In this document: one piece after another, positions 20,731 to 32,757 of the stretch
How the letters are laid out: each line of letters begins with the position of its first letter
How positions within the stretch are numbered: the first letter of the stretch is position 1
From: Carettochelys insculpta
Lineage: Eukaryota > Chordata > Testudines > Carettochelyidae
Assembly (NCBI RefSeq): GCF_033958435.1
Contig: NC_134141.1
Span: 98,745,001-98,809,000, forward strand
Length of the DNA: 64,000 bases
Direction: 5' to 3'
Notes under the pieces: generated by a model
Told to the model about the DNA's origin: nothing
Seen by the model: the letters and a program-made list of their open reading frames with translations, nothing else
Databases searched by the model: none
Program-made: the position numbers and the translations under genes

Positions 20731-23700
20731 TAGAGCTGCTGCATGTAGTGTTTTGAATATTGCTAGAATTACAAGCTATACTTTACATTCTAAGAGGGTT
20801 TCCTGATCCTGCTTATATCTAGTGGGTTCTCAGGGAAGAGTGAGATCACGGTCTTCAGCAGTCAGTTTGCACAATAGCTGTCTGGAGTAGGACATAGAAT
20901 TGTGCTTTATTCTGTTAGGTTTTTCTCTCTCTAATTGGGTGTTTGGGGCTTAGGGGACTAGATTCTGAGAAATAAAGCTGTAGTACATTGCAACCTTTCA
21001 GGGAGATCATCTTCTTTCTAACTCTGCTTGTATGCAATGAGTATATACTGTTTGCAGACCTGAAGACGTAGGTCTACACCACAAAAGCACGTCACCTCAT
21101 AAATTATTTTGTTAGTCTTCAAAGTGCTACATGACTGCTTTTTTGTTTTGAGAGTCCACCTGCACTGGTGACAATTAGAGTCCTAGCACTGTGTGTCAAC
21201 CACTTCTGTGCATTTAAGAGGTGTTTGCATGTGTAAAATAAATAAATAAATAAATGATAATTCACCCTTCCCTGAGGTGGGAAAAATTTTTTCATTCAAC
21301 AATGCTGCAGGTGGTGCTGTAAACATGCGCCTGTCGTTGAATAGTGTAAGAAAAAGCAATTATAGGGATAGGATAGAACACTGTCATTACTAAAGCTGTC
21401 CAGTCATGCTAAATTTTATATATAAAACCAGACCAAGTGCAAGAGTTCTGCATGAATGAATATACAGTCAAGCACTGAAGATGACTGGACAGCTCAAAAA
21501 TTTTCATTTTTAAAGCAAAAATATTATGATTCAGTCTGAGGCTACACAAAGCCTCTTGTCATAGTGGAATATGAGGTACATTATTTATTTTTTTATGTAT
21601 TTATTTTACTATTTTTATTACCAGTCAGCACTGAATATGAAACTGGTCTGTTTACAACATGTGACCAAATCTCAGCCAATGATATGATGCATGCAATAAG
21701 CTTTACCATTTGTGTCCCGGTTTTACTATCTGTCCAATGAAGATAACATTTACCTTTCTCACAAAGCACTGTGAGTTTGTATTGATTAAAGTAAGACTTT
21801 AGCCTTAGCTTTAGCCAGACAGTTTGAGAGAAAGGGTAAGAAGCCCTCAGGCCGCTATCACACAGCCTCCGTGAGGGGTACACAGAATTCCCCTCAGGCC
21901 AACTCCACAAAAGCAATATGCTGAAACTTTTGTAAGGACATCAGAGATCATTGCCCCATCCCCACCAAACATAGGAAGCCTCTATTCTCAATGCAGGATT
22001 GTGAGTAAATGTAATATGTCTGGCCAGTTCTTAGAGCTCCACAGATGAAAGGCACAATCATACTGCCCTGACAGAGCTTCCATAGATGGAGACTGACCAG
22101 GCTGCTGTGTTTGGTCCTTATCCATTAGGCCCATGTGCTCTTAAGTTTCCCTTCGGTCTGAATAGGCTGAAGCTCTGTTCGTGCATCCGTATCCTGCCTG
22201 GGCACGCCTTCAGCCATCCTATCATCCTTACATTTTCTAGCCTGTAGTCTCCCTTAGCGGATCATAAAAATGACTGGTGATTTGGATATGTATGGATTTA
22301 CTGATCTGTGCATGCATGCACACACCTACCCCCCCCATATACATGTATAAATATTCAGACATTGCTAGTATACTTTAAAATATTACCATATTTCTTAGAA
22401 CATAGACCTTTATTATTCAGAAGGTAATTATTATCATATCTTTACATTCACCTAACATGTATTAAAATTCTTTTTTTCTCTCTTTCTCTCTCACACACAC
22501 ACGTATGTATTGATTGAGGTTGAAACGCACTTCCCATTATAAGTTTGATTTGGTCCCCCTCAAAAACATCCAAACTCACTCTTTTCAACTTGCAGTTTGG
22601 CCTAAATATTCTGTGGGCACTTGCTTGATCAAATTTGATGTTATTTGAAAAAGTGGTTTTAAAGAGAATGGCTAAAAATGTATTGGACTTAGCCACAGTA
22701 AAAAAAAAAATACTCCTTTTTTGCTATATCCTTGCTACATAATTAGTTCTCCGAAAAATGTCAAATAGGTTTATCTGTAAGCTTTTGGTGAGGTCTGTTT
22801 CACATGATTAAATCTGGGATGTTGAAAAGCTCATTAAATTATTAAAAAGTTATTCAGTGCTGAATTAGGAATGTCAGAAAGAATGGCATCTATGAATCCA
22901 TTGAACTCATTAAGGATTGGTGGGGGCTTTGAAGATTCTTATGACATTTGTTATGGTATTGATGAGCTTTGTAAAGAATTCTAGCAGCAGAGGCTCGGTG
23001 CTCATAAAAGCACACATGTCCACACACAGAAAGACATACAGGAATGTGTTTGTCCTCTTGCAGACCTCCAATGGACTGAAGTTGCTGAGTTTCCTAAGCA
23101 ATTCCACACACTTCTTTGCTCTCGTCAGTACTCCAGTACTGATTTATCTCCAAGCACTAATGAATTTGCCCAGATAATAGCAGCACTGGTGCAAAACTGT
23201 TAGCTTAGTGTGCCTGCAGGAGCAGAAAATCCCCAAAACCATACAACACAAAGGAGACCAGGCTCAGACTGTATCTTACCTCCTTTACCTGAAAAGGTCT
23301 GAAAGTACATCAGAATGATGGAATTGCAGGCATTAAGTTTGGCAATTTTTTAGAAGTTATTTTGTCACTTAATTGCAAGAATGGTGCCAAGAGATTCTGG
23401 AAATAAACTGGGTGTGAAAGGAAAGTCCCAAATTGCAAGCAGAGAAGTGACAAGGACCTCCATTTCCCTGACAACTTCCTTGGGGAAAGGGAATTGTCAC
23501 AAGGATGGGTTAGGCAGCATTGACAGCTTGTCTGTTTGATATGTGCAAAACACAGTGCTTCATTCATCTTGATTTTCCCTGTGACTTTTTCTCACCAAGG
23601 TAATTAGCAGAAATGCTTATTTCCATATTGTGATGGTCAAATGATTTCAAAGAAGTGAAAGATAAGGACATCTCATGATAAAAGAGTCTTTTGCTTCACC

Positions 23701-24224
23701 TTAATGTTGTAACTAAAGATGAACAAATCTTTCCACAAATATTGGTTTGGATTCAAAAATGCATTTCATTTCAACCATATCTGAGATTATCTGTTTGCTG
23801 TCTGTGAATAGCCAAGCAGCCTCACATTGCTTACCAAAATCAAAATCTCAATCTTGAATATTCAGTGACAGTGAAATTCCAAATGTGCTTTGGGTCAGTT
23901 AATTAAGTAAGTCAGTCAGCTATAACATGTGATCAAGGAATCCTATCTTGTAATGTTCTGCATAGGTGGGCACTTGTATCCAGATGGAACCTAGAGAATC
24001 CACTGGAACTCTACATGGACATAAGATTCCTCACACATGATTTCAGTTGCAGGATTAGGGTTTGACACAGGACCAGTCTGGAAGTCTGAATATGGAAAAC
24101 TTTCTGTACAGTGGTCATAAGCTATGAAGTATTGGATAATGTTTGCAAAGAAATGCAACATTATGAAATTAACAAGTTTGTGTATTTTGCAGTCTGTTAA
24201 AAAATAACACAAATATTTCTCTGA
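20731..24224. other. gene-free DNA with minor repeats
   Basis: There is no gene. Minor contents: a fragment at 21069-21160 similar to the 3' arm of the foldback repeats at 35526 and 59911 ('ttgttagtcttcaaagtgctac'); an A-T-rich (AAAT)n tract at about 21237-21257; a MIR-like core near 21715-21790 ('ggttttactatctgtccaatgaagataac'); and a (TC)n(CA)n tract at about 22472-22502. The open frames at 22917-23177 and 23310-23567 show no known domain. Confidence 0.5.
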
Positions 24225-24830
24225 TCTTGTCTATGCTTGCAGTAGCACATGGGGTATGTGCAGCTATACACTGTAGTGAAAGGCAGGCTGTGCAGCAACT
24301 AAGGAAAGATTAACATGGGGGGAGGCAACAGAGAAAGACTCAGACAGGATGGAGCTGGAACAGCTTTTCCTTGCTGCCTTCCCCCTTGCCAGAGCCTTTC
24401 CTTGTCTCTAGAGTCTTTCCTGGTGGTGGTAAAAGACTCTGGCAGAAGAACACTATACTGATAAAAATAGCTGTGCAAATGTGGGAGGCTTTGCTTGGGT
24501 GTACAGTTCATAGAATCATAGAATCATAGAGCACTAGGACCGGAAGGGGCCTCGAGAGGCCATCGAGTCCTGTCCCCTGCCCTGATGGCAGGACCGACCA
24601 CTACCTACACCATCCCTGATAGACATCTATCTAATCTGTTCTTAAATATCTCCAGTGAGGGAGATTCCTACACAGTTAGCTGTGTAGAATATAAATCCTG
24701 TGATTCAGGCCTGTCTCTACCCTACTTTCCTAAGCAGTGCCTCACCATCGATTTATGCCTGTGCTCACCAGGCAAGTGATGTCTGTATTGTGTACGCTGC
24801 TACAAGTGTAGACTTCCCCTTGGTGCAAGG
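24225..24830 (+). repeat. MITE-like repeat split by CR1
   Basis: The two halves (24225-24506 and about 24690-24830) read as one dispersed element, from 'gtctatgcttgcagtag' to 'gctgctacaagtgtagact'. The ends are weakly inverted. An antisense CR1 tail lies in the middle. Recognition relies on remembered turtle repeats, so the edges are soft. Confidence 0.45.
24507..24690 (-). repeat. CR1 LINE 3' end, antisense
   Basis: It starts with the 'atagaatcatagaatcatag' repeat, the reverse complement of the ATTCTATG-type tail that ends CR1 elements. It is followed by 'ggaaggggcctcgagaggcc' and 'tgcctgatggcaggacc'-type sequence. The element is short, as usual for 5'-truncated CR1 copies. Confidence 0.85.
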
Positions 24831-26786
24831 CCCTTGACTCTGGAACTGAATTCTTATAGTAGTCTAACAAGTTAGCTGACCTCAGGTCACATTGCAAGGC
24901 TGATTTATTGCTCTTGTCCTGTGTCTGAAGGGATGATTTAGGGGTGAGAAGGCAGAGTTTCTATTACTTTGGGGTGTTGCTGAGATCGTAGTAGCTGACC
25001 TTGAACCAGTTTTGTTATGCTTTAATTTGTAGTATATGAGCCTAGATAATGTAATAAGCACATTTTATACATCAATTAATCACCAAATCAGGATCCAGAT
25101 TAATTTTTTCTTGATGGGGTTTTTTTTTTGGTTATTATTTGCTTCAAGGACATATTTTTCACCTGACAGTTATATTGTTATTTTGTTTCTTTGTTGCTAA
25201 ACTCTGTTAAATCTATTCTCATTAACTCTGCACAACTGTTTCCTCCTCTACAGTGGGGTAAATAACAACATTGTGTTTAGCTGATTTTTCGGCTAAGGTC
25301 CTTCATTAGAATAGATTTGTAGATGTAATGTAGAGCTAACTGGATTTCTTGAATCTCTAACTGGAGCTAGCCAGAGAGACCTTCTCCCACTAGGGGAAAC
25401 CTAAATTATTTTCTTTTGGAAATAGTAGCAATTTCTTCTTGATATGTGTGAGCTGCCCTTAGGTGGTTAAATAGGCATTTTTTTTCTTTTTGTGTGTGTT
25501 TTTCTCCAATGCAGCTATCAGAAAGCATGGAATTATGCTGATTATTCCTTCTTCGGAGTTGCATCTCAGGGTTTGTACTCTCAGAAACATGTATAAAGAA
25601 TATCTTTTATCTAAAATATTTCAGTTGAGATATACAATGCTGCATATTAAACAACTGAAAAACACCTGATACTGTTTTTCATCTAAACATTAACCAGCTA
25701 AGCTTCATACCACTCTCTGACGTAGGTAAGTATTGTTCATCTACAGGGTACAGACGAGGAAATACAAAGAGAGGTTAAGGGTGGGATTTTCCAGAAGCAT
25801 TTTGTATTGGCCTAACTCTGTACCTATTGAAGTTAATCTGTGACTTCAGTGACAGTAGGGTTAGGTCAATGCTGAGCACTTTAGAAAATCCTACTCTAAG
25901 AGACTTCAACAAGAGAACAGAGACGGGTAAGTCTAGTTAAAAATATTCACAAACATTCGTTCTGCTAAAACTGTGAAAATACTTCAGCAGAATTAATACT
26001 TCTTTTTTCCTGTTCTGATTATATTTTAAGTGTTGTAATGTTTGGTATTTGCTTGTGTTGTTGATTTGTTTTGATTTCTGGCAAGACTTTACATAGAAAG
26101 AGCAAAGCTTGTGAATTCCAGTGCAAATGTCCTTCAGAAATGTTCACACGATTGTGCAGAACACCATTCATTTTCCTCTTGTTCTTTATAAATATATTAG
26201 TTGTGACGTGAGAGTGAAGAAACAACACTACATGACTTTGGTAATCATTTGTCACAATTATTTGTCAAAGGCAACAGGAGTATGGGAGCTCCAGTCTGGC
26301 AAATCTGTTTGATTCAGACCAGTTATTAACGAAACATGGTGAGCCTAAGTTCTGGCTGAATAATGTTGAATAAAGAACATAACTATAGGAATGAAGCCCT
26401 AGTTAGCATCTGTACTTAGCTTCTGCTGGACATCACTGATGGCATGGATGGTGGGTGAAGCTGCTGCTTGGGGAGTCAAGCTCTCCAGACTGTGGGCATG
26501 CCCATGCTCTGCCTAGGACATGCCCCCACTCTACCCAGGCCTATCCCCTCCCCACTGTCTCCCAGTTCTCTTCTTTTCTCTGCCATACTGTGCTCACCCC
26601 TTTCAGACAAGTCCCTGAACCCAAATGTGGCAAATACTTGAAACAACCATCCCCCCCGCCACTCTTTATTCTAAAATGCCTTTCTAAAGAAAATGAAGCA
26701 CGTTTTCCAGTACATGCCAGACTGTGAAGATTGGAAATGAAAAGTTACCTAATTAGAAGCAGTAAATTTGGGGGAAAAAAGCTCCG
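24831..26786. other. gene-free DNA with two MIR-like cores
   Basis: There is no gene. MIR-like pieces occur at about 25210-25275 in sense ('gtttcctcctctacagtggggtaaataa') and about 25715-25790 in antisense ('ctacagggtacagacgagg' then 'agagaggttaag'). A palindromic old repeat lies at about 25785-25905. A GC-richer block at 26455-26660 may be part of a DNA element but was not identified. Confidence 0.5.
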
Positions 26787-26897
26787 TGTGACAGGGTGCA
26801 CCACCCCCCCTGAGCAGGGGAGTGAGAGCCAGGCCTATTAGATAGAAAAGACCCCACCTCTGAGGCCCTGCTGGGCATTCTCTGGCCGTAGTCCAGG

Positions 26898-26905
26898 TAT
26901 AAAGG
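26898..26905 (+). promoter_or_regulatory. TATA-box-like site
   Basis: TATAAAGG lies about 110 bases inside the left edge of the possible LTR. The position fits a promoter but nothing else confirms it. Confidence 0.35.
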
Positions 26906-27390
26906 CTGGGGAAGCCTGGCAGTTGAGGCTGGCCAGCGGGGGGAAGGAGTTCCTGCTGCAGCCTGGGAGCCACTGCTGCCCAAGCCGTGGTGGCAGCAGT
27001 GGTGGCAGCAGGGGCAGCTACAGCCACCCGAGGAGCAGCCACAGCAACCGCCCAAGAAGCAGAAGCAGCCATAGCTGCCTGAGGAGCAGCTGCAGTGCCA
27101 TTGCTGGCAGCCACCGCCAGAGGAGCAGCCCAGAACAGGAGTGGTGGGAGAGAGCACTGCCAGAGCTGAGATGGTGGATTGCACCAGGAATGAGGTACAA
27201 AGTAGCCCAGGGTGGGGGAACCGGGCTGGTACCTGGTGAGCTCAGCGAGTTGCGCTGAGGATCCCTGTTGAGGTGATGTTTGGGGTCCCACATCCACCAC
27301 CAACAGGGCCCTAGGCTGGAGCTCAGTGGAGGGGGTAGGCCCAAGCTTTCCTGCCCCCACCGCCCTGTGAGCCTAAGACAGGGAGAAACA

Positions 27391-27620
27391 AGGGCCACTG
27401 AGGCCTGACTAGGCTGCAAGTCCTGTGAACTAGGACTAAGCTGCTGAGATCTGACTGTGCTGTAAGGCCCATGAATTGGGACTGGGCCACAGAGGCCTGA
27501 CTAGGCTGAAAGGTCTGTAAACCAGGACTAGGCCATTAAGGCCTGATTGGGGGGTGAGGCCCATGAACTGGGACCAGGCCACTGAGTCCTGACTGTACTG
27601 GGGAGCCCCAAGGGCAATGC
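27391..27620 (+). repeat. 46-47-bp tandem repeat, about 4.5 copies
   Basis: The unit reads roughly 'agGGCCactGAGgCCTGACTaggctg...gaacTaGGACt', with copies starting at about 27391, 27438, 27484 and 27530 and a partial last copy. Copies differ at many positions. Confidence 0.75.
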
Positions 27621-27672
27621 AGGAGCCCTTAGGGGCAAGACAGGGCAGGAGACCCAGGCATAGTCACTCACA

Positions 27673-28479
27673 GATTTTTTTTTATATACACTATTGTTGC
27701 AGAAATTTTGCAGGAAGTGTAAGTCTGCTGCCCTGCTGACTACAACATTAAATATTATAAAATATATGATGCAGCTCTTAGCTATGTTATATTTTCTTAA
27801 TCAGTATTTCCAAGATTATTTTAAATGTATGCTTCAGCTTTCATTAAGTAATCGTTCCAGATTACTATATATTTGATGCACTGAACCAAAGGCATTATTT
27901 TAAATGAGTCAGAACAGTTTAGAGTGTTCATGACCAAGTTTATTGCTTTTGGAAGAAGGGAACATTAATGTATTTTGTGTGATCCCCATAACAATAGACA
28001 TGTTTATGAAATGTCACCATATGTTCAAGTTAAAATATGTTTCCAAAGATTTCAGGCATAAGTAAGGATTTTGTATCGTAGTAAGGTAATGATTTTTCTG
28101 GAGGATTCCCTTAAGCCTTGTTCATCAAAGAGTCAGAATTAAAGTAAAAAAAGGGAAACTCATTTGCCCAGCTATATGGAAGAAAAGGGATGTTGTATCT
28201 TTAAGGGCTGTCTTCAGCAGGAGGGCTCAAAGGGTAGTAGGGATGGATAAAAAGAACAGGAAGACTTTGGAAGCAAGTTTTTGTCTCCATAATCTAGGCA
28301 GTGCTAATAGTCCCCAAAGTAGAGTGACATATGTTATAGCTAATACCACTGTCACCTAAATGCGTCTGAATTCCAAGACGCAAATGTATTGTCAGCACAA
28401 AAGGAAAGTGAAGAAAGAGTTTCATCACTCCCTGTCAGACTTCCCAGCAACATCAAATCTATCATAGCCATTCACTAGA
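27673..28479. other. gene-free AT-rich DNA
   Basis: No gene, RNA or clear repeat is seen. Confidence 0.5.
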
Positions 28480-29920
28480 AAATAAATGGACCACACACCA
28501 AATTTGGCAAGGCAACAGCCCAGACAGCATCTGTCCAGAGGATCTGAAAACCCTAGGTCAGCATGGCAGCAGCTTTATCAATGTGCATGCCTCTGGCTGA
28601 ATGCCCAACATATTACATTAAACAAAGGTCAGTGCCACACTGAAACTAGGGAAAGCACAATTCTGAAACAAAGATCTGAAAAGCTAAGAGCTGTTAGCAT
28701 TACTACTTGTGATGTACAAGCTCTCAGAAAGGATGCTACTGCAGAGACTTATCAATCCTTCATGACTACATCCTGAAAAAATAATCTGGATTTAGACTGA
28801 GATGAAGTACCTCCAGTTAGAGAATCTTGCTGACCCCCCCACAAGCCAAAACTGGCTACCGACATGGGCTCAAAATAGTGTGGCTTTTGGAGAGCCATGC
28901 ATGGCATACAACACAATTGGTTGGGATGTCCTGCTTCAGAAAGTATGAAAAATAGTGTGTTGCAGAACAATGATCCTATGTACAGTCACACTCATTGACC
29001 ACAAGTTATGCATACATGTATTGGAATAGACCGGCAGACCTTATCTGTTACAACAAAAAGTTCTCACAAGGACTAATCCTGGAACCATTGCTCTTTAATA
29101 TTTATGTCCACAACATGTCACTAATCCAGTCTCAGAAATTTGGATATGTTCATGATCTCATGTTTGCCATCTATGCAAGCATTTTCTTCCAAGAGGAATG
29201 CATCCACACAGAAAATCTGAAAAATTGGAGAAATACTAATGGTTATGGTAACTCCAACCAAACTATCATAAACCAGCTCTCTGCATTCTAGCCAAGTGAC
29301 CAACATTAACAGAATCATCTGAATATCATATTCTGTAACACCAGCCTCTATCTTGAGGTGGTTCTAGATAAGAGTCTCACATACCACCAAGAGCTGATGT
29401 AGATCACAGCCAAGATAAAGATTAAAAACAATATAAGTCACAATCTTACATATAACTACTGTGACCTTGGTCTTCTCAGCATTCGAATATTGTTCACCAG
29501 CATGAGCACAGAGGGTACCTATTAAACTTGCAGATATGCTATTGAAAACCTATGTGAGAATTGTCACAGAAATGCTGAAGTCAGCACTAACAATCTGGCT
29601 TTCCATCCTCACACATATCGTATCACCCTTCCTCTGAAGAGAAATAGCAATAATACAAGGATACAGCCATGCAATAATGAACAGACATTTACATGTATGA
29701 AGATCTCCACCAGCCAGGCTTTCCTACCTTAAGTCCAATGATCTTTTTTGGTTACAGGCCAAAGACTTAACCCTCAGCACTACAACCAAAAGATAAGTGT
29801 TGGAAGCTTTTTTGGGGGAAAAAAAAGATCAAGAATGAAAACCTAATTATGGAACCAACATAACAAACACCTGGCTTTACCATACCAAATAATATAAGGC
29901 TCACAGCAAACCTCACATGG
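28480..29920 (+). pseudogene. decayed LINE-type reverse transcriptase
   Basis: A short open part at 28995-29291 reads LILEPLLFNIYVHNMSLIQSQKFGYVHDLM, which has the order of a non-LTR reverse transcriptase (QGSvLaPLLFNIYihdl...sqkFaYaDDl), the catalytic YADD being changed to YVHD. Downstream plus-strand phrases ('caccaagagctgatgtag', 'gcattcgaatattgttcacc') follow the order of the same protein family with many stops. The left part (28486-28776) probably belongs to it too. Nothing is functional. The clade is uncertain. Confidence 0.55.
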
Positions 29921-30328
29921 TAATTACCTACTACAGTAATGGAAAATGAAAGGTATCTCAGTACATTATTGTGGAGAAATCCAAGTCATGGAACCTATAG
30001 TGAACTACTGCCCTCTAAGATCTTTCTCCAGAGGGACAGCTTTGAATCATTCTGTATAACCGAGAAACACAGAGTAGATAACATACCTGTGTGTAAATCT
30101 TTAATATTGCTTTTCAAGAAGTCAAACACCAAAAAAGGTTGAGAAAGAGGCCAGATTGCTCGAGAACATCCACTGTTATATAATTTGTAACAGAAGAAAG
30201 GGATTATTTCCATAAACTAATTATTCAATACGAGTATATCATCCAGTTCTATTAAAGAATACCTACCTCCTACTCCTGTGCTCAGAAATGAAACCATATA
30301 CCTTTCCTGCTTTGTATGTGAGTTCATG
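29921..30328. other. gene-free AT-rich DNA
   Basis: No gene or clear repeat is seen. Confidence 0.45.
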
Positions 30329-30659
30329 TAAGGCTCTACCAAATTCACAATCCATTTTGGTCTATTTCATAGTCATAGGATTTTTAAAATCTTTAATTTC
30401 AGTATTTCAGCTACTTATGTCTGAAGTTTCATGGTGGTGTTATTGTAAGGCTCCTGACCAAAAAATGTGTTGGGTGGAATCACAAGGCTATTGTTGGGGC
30501 AGTTGAGGTACTGCTGTCCTTACATCTGCATTGCTGCTGGTGGCAGTGCTGCATTCAGAACTGATCAGTTGGAAAGCAGTAGCTGCTGGCTGGAAGCCCT
30601 GTGCTGAAGGCAGCAGCACAGAATGAAGGGTGGCACAGTATACTATCGCTTCTCACGTC

Positions 30660-31540
30660 CTTACACACGTACTCAGTCAGGATGTTGCTGAATCCCCATC
30701 AATCAGCATTGACAACTATACGTTAGAGGTCGTCCAAGAGTTCGTTTACCTCGGGTCCACCATCACTGACACCCTGTCATTGGACACTAAGCGAAATAGA
30801 AGGATCGGAAAAGCGGCCACAACTCTGTCCAAACTCAGCAAGAGAGTGTGGAATAACAACAAGCTGTACACTCACACCAAAATGCAAGTCTACAGAGCCT
30901 GCATCCTCAGCACCCTCCTTTATGGCAGCGAGACTTGGACCCTGTATGCCCGCCAGGAAAAGAGGCTGAACGTCTTCCACTTGTGCTCCTTCAGGCGCAT
31001 CCTTGGAATATCATGGAAGGACAGAGTGACCAACACCCCCATCCTCGAGCAAGCTGGAATCCCAACCATGCACACCCTCCTCAGGCAGCGTCGGCTCCGC
31101 TGGCTTGGCCACGTCCACAGGATGAATGATGGAAGGATTCCAAAAGACATCCTGTATGGTGAGCTAGCCTCTGGCAAAAGACCTCCCGGATGCCCCCAGT
31201 TGCACTACAAAGATGTCTGCAAGAGAGACCTCAGAGAGGTAGACATTGAGCTGGACAACTGGGAAGAACTAGCAGACGACCGCAGCAGATGGAGGCAGGG
31301 GTTACACAAGGGCCTTCAGAAGGGTGAGATGAAGATCAGACAGCTAGCAGAGGAGAAGCGAGCGCACAGAAAGCACACTGAGGACTTGCCAGACACCCAC
31401 CACATCTGCAAGAGATGCAGCAAGGACTGTCACTCTCGTGTGGGCCTTCATAGTCACAGTAGACGCTGTAAAGGAAGTCCTCAATTAAAACTATAAAGGG
31501 CGCAATCCATAGTCTATGCAGACTGAAGGATGCCTACTAC
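30660..31540 (+). mobile_element. 5'-truncated non-LTR retrotransposon
   Basis: The insertion holds the last part of a LINE open reading frame and a short 3' tail ending near 'ggatgcctactactac', a simple-repeat tail. It lies inside the DNA element at 30329-31990. The exact junctions and the target duplication are not resolved by eye. Confidence 0.7.
30666..31496 (+). pseudogene. reverse transcriptase C-terminal part, open frame
   Basis: About 276 codons are open without a stop to 31496. The protein runs from the end of the reverse transcriptase (EFVYLGSTITDTLSLD, then IGKAATTLSKLSKRVW, then ACILSTLLYGSETWTL) through the connection region (FRRILGISWKDRVTN; RRLRWLGHVHRMNDGRIPKDILYGEL) to a C-terminal zinc motif C-x2-C ... 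H-x4-C (residues near HICKRCSKDCHSRVGL). The catalytic palm is missing because of 5' truncation and no proper start is present, so it is a fragment despite the open frame. It resembles the LINE proteins often annotated as jockey-like or endonuclease-reverse transcriptase in vertebrates; the clade is not settled. Confidence 0.8.
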
Positions 31541-31990
31541 TACTTCTGTGCTGCCTTTGGGAAGGTGCTGCCTTTGGAATCCAGCGCGTGGCCAACAGCC
31601 AATGCTCTCTAGCCATGCAGGTCTGAAGGCAGTGCAGAGGTAAGGGGGGCAATACCCTGACCATATGAAAATCACCTTGGGACCCCCATGCCACTTTTTT
31701 GGGTTAGGACCCCAGGTCTGGCCTTAGAACCAGGCAAGCAAGGCAGTTGCCTTAGGCCCCTCACCTTCAGGGTCCCATGTTCCAATTGACCATTACATCC
31801 ACTGTCCACCAGCCAGGCCCATCTGTCAGCATTCTGTGCCACTGGATAACCCCCAGTGTGAGACATGCTTATCTCCCCTGTGAAATCTGTAGGGTAAAAG
31901 CACACAAAAGACAAGATTTCATGGGGTGGTAGGATTAGATTTCATGGTCCATAATGCATTTTCTCTGGCTGTAAATTTAGTAGGGCCCTA

Positions 31991-32384
31991 TGTATATGTG
32001 TATCTGCTAATAATAATAATACTTATGAGTAAGATGTGATTGTACCATTCTAGCATTTCCTTTTTAATGAATATACAGCCCTTAACGCAATATTTATACA
32101 TATTTTCTCCATTCAGGATTACTAGGAACATACATACAAATTTATCACAAAATATTAAATAAAATTCTAATGGTAAAAGGCATGAGTGTTTTAGTTAAAA
32201 ATAGGCTGTGCAGGGTATGCATACAATGTTTATGGGTATAAGTTTGTACTTAATGTACAGGGTTTTCAAATGTGTGATCAGAATAAATTTGCTACATATT
32301 AGTTCATAATGACCATATTTATTCTGCCTGAATACAGCTTTCAAGAAGTTCAAATATTTTTTTCTTCCATTAGTTAATCTGTTT
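31991..32384. other. gene-free AT-rich DNA
   Basis: Nothing recognisable. Confidence 0.45.
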
Positions 32385-32757
32385 GTCTATATATACATGA
32401 GAGGGATTTTCTGGCAAAACCATCCTTTTGTCAGAAAAATCCATGGAGCATCTACGAGTTGTGCCTTTCCATGTTCAGGTATAATGCCTTTGACAATTTT
32501 CTGTCAATAAAAATGATGTGCAGAAGTTCCGGGGGGACCTATTTTTGAAAGACAGGGCTTCTGGTGTGCCAGGCAGCCCTGTCTGAAGAGCTTCTGGTTG
32601 GCCATTCTGTCGAGAAAGCAGCTGGGCAGTCTGGCCACTCTCTGTCGACAGAGCAAACTCCTCTTTAAATCTGCTTTTGTGTGTGGAAGTGATCTGTCAA
32701 CAGGAGTTTGACAGTTTTTATTCACTGTCTGTCAGATGGCATTGTCAAAGTCAAATA
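32385..32757 (+). repeat. MITE-like repeat with TGTCGACAGA motifs
   Basis: Many short palindromes of the type tctgtcgacaga and tttgtcagaaaa occur, in the style of the other foldback elements in the window but with a different core. The ends are unclear and no target duplication was found. Confidence 0.4.

Larger units (their letters stand above)
26787..27672 (+). repeat. possible solo LTR of a retroelement
   Basis: The block begins TGTGACAGGG, has a TATAAAGG box at 26898, and may end in CACTCACA at 27672, giving the TG...CA form of an LTR. It is far richer in G+C than its surroundings. The interior holds two sets of imperfect tandem repeats. I see no poly(A) signal, primer-binding site, polypurine tract or coding region, and no clear target duplication, so this is tentative. 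A GC-rich minisatellite block is the alternative. Confidence 0.4.
30329..31990 (+). mobile_element. non-autonomous DNA element with inverted ends, LINE inside
   Basis: The left end TAAGGCTCTACCAAATTCAC and the reverse of the right end (TAGGGCCCTACTAAATTTAC) are inverted repeats. The GC-rich interior on both sides of the LINE insertion ('gcagcagcacagaatgaaggg', 'ggcagtgcagaggtaaggg') is itself inverted. hAT-type is possible, but I could not find a clear 8-bp duplication. A short piece of another repeat lies at about 31711-31780. Confidence 0.55.

Noticed and set aside
22917..23177. 86-codon frame with hydrophobic stretches
   Set aside because: It is not recognisable as any family, is not flanked by good splice sites, and its composition fits chance.
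26749..27419. Open frames of 111-203 codons in the GC-rich block
   Set aside because: They overlap on both strands in tandemly repetitive GC-rich DNA, where long open frames arise by composition. No domain is visible.
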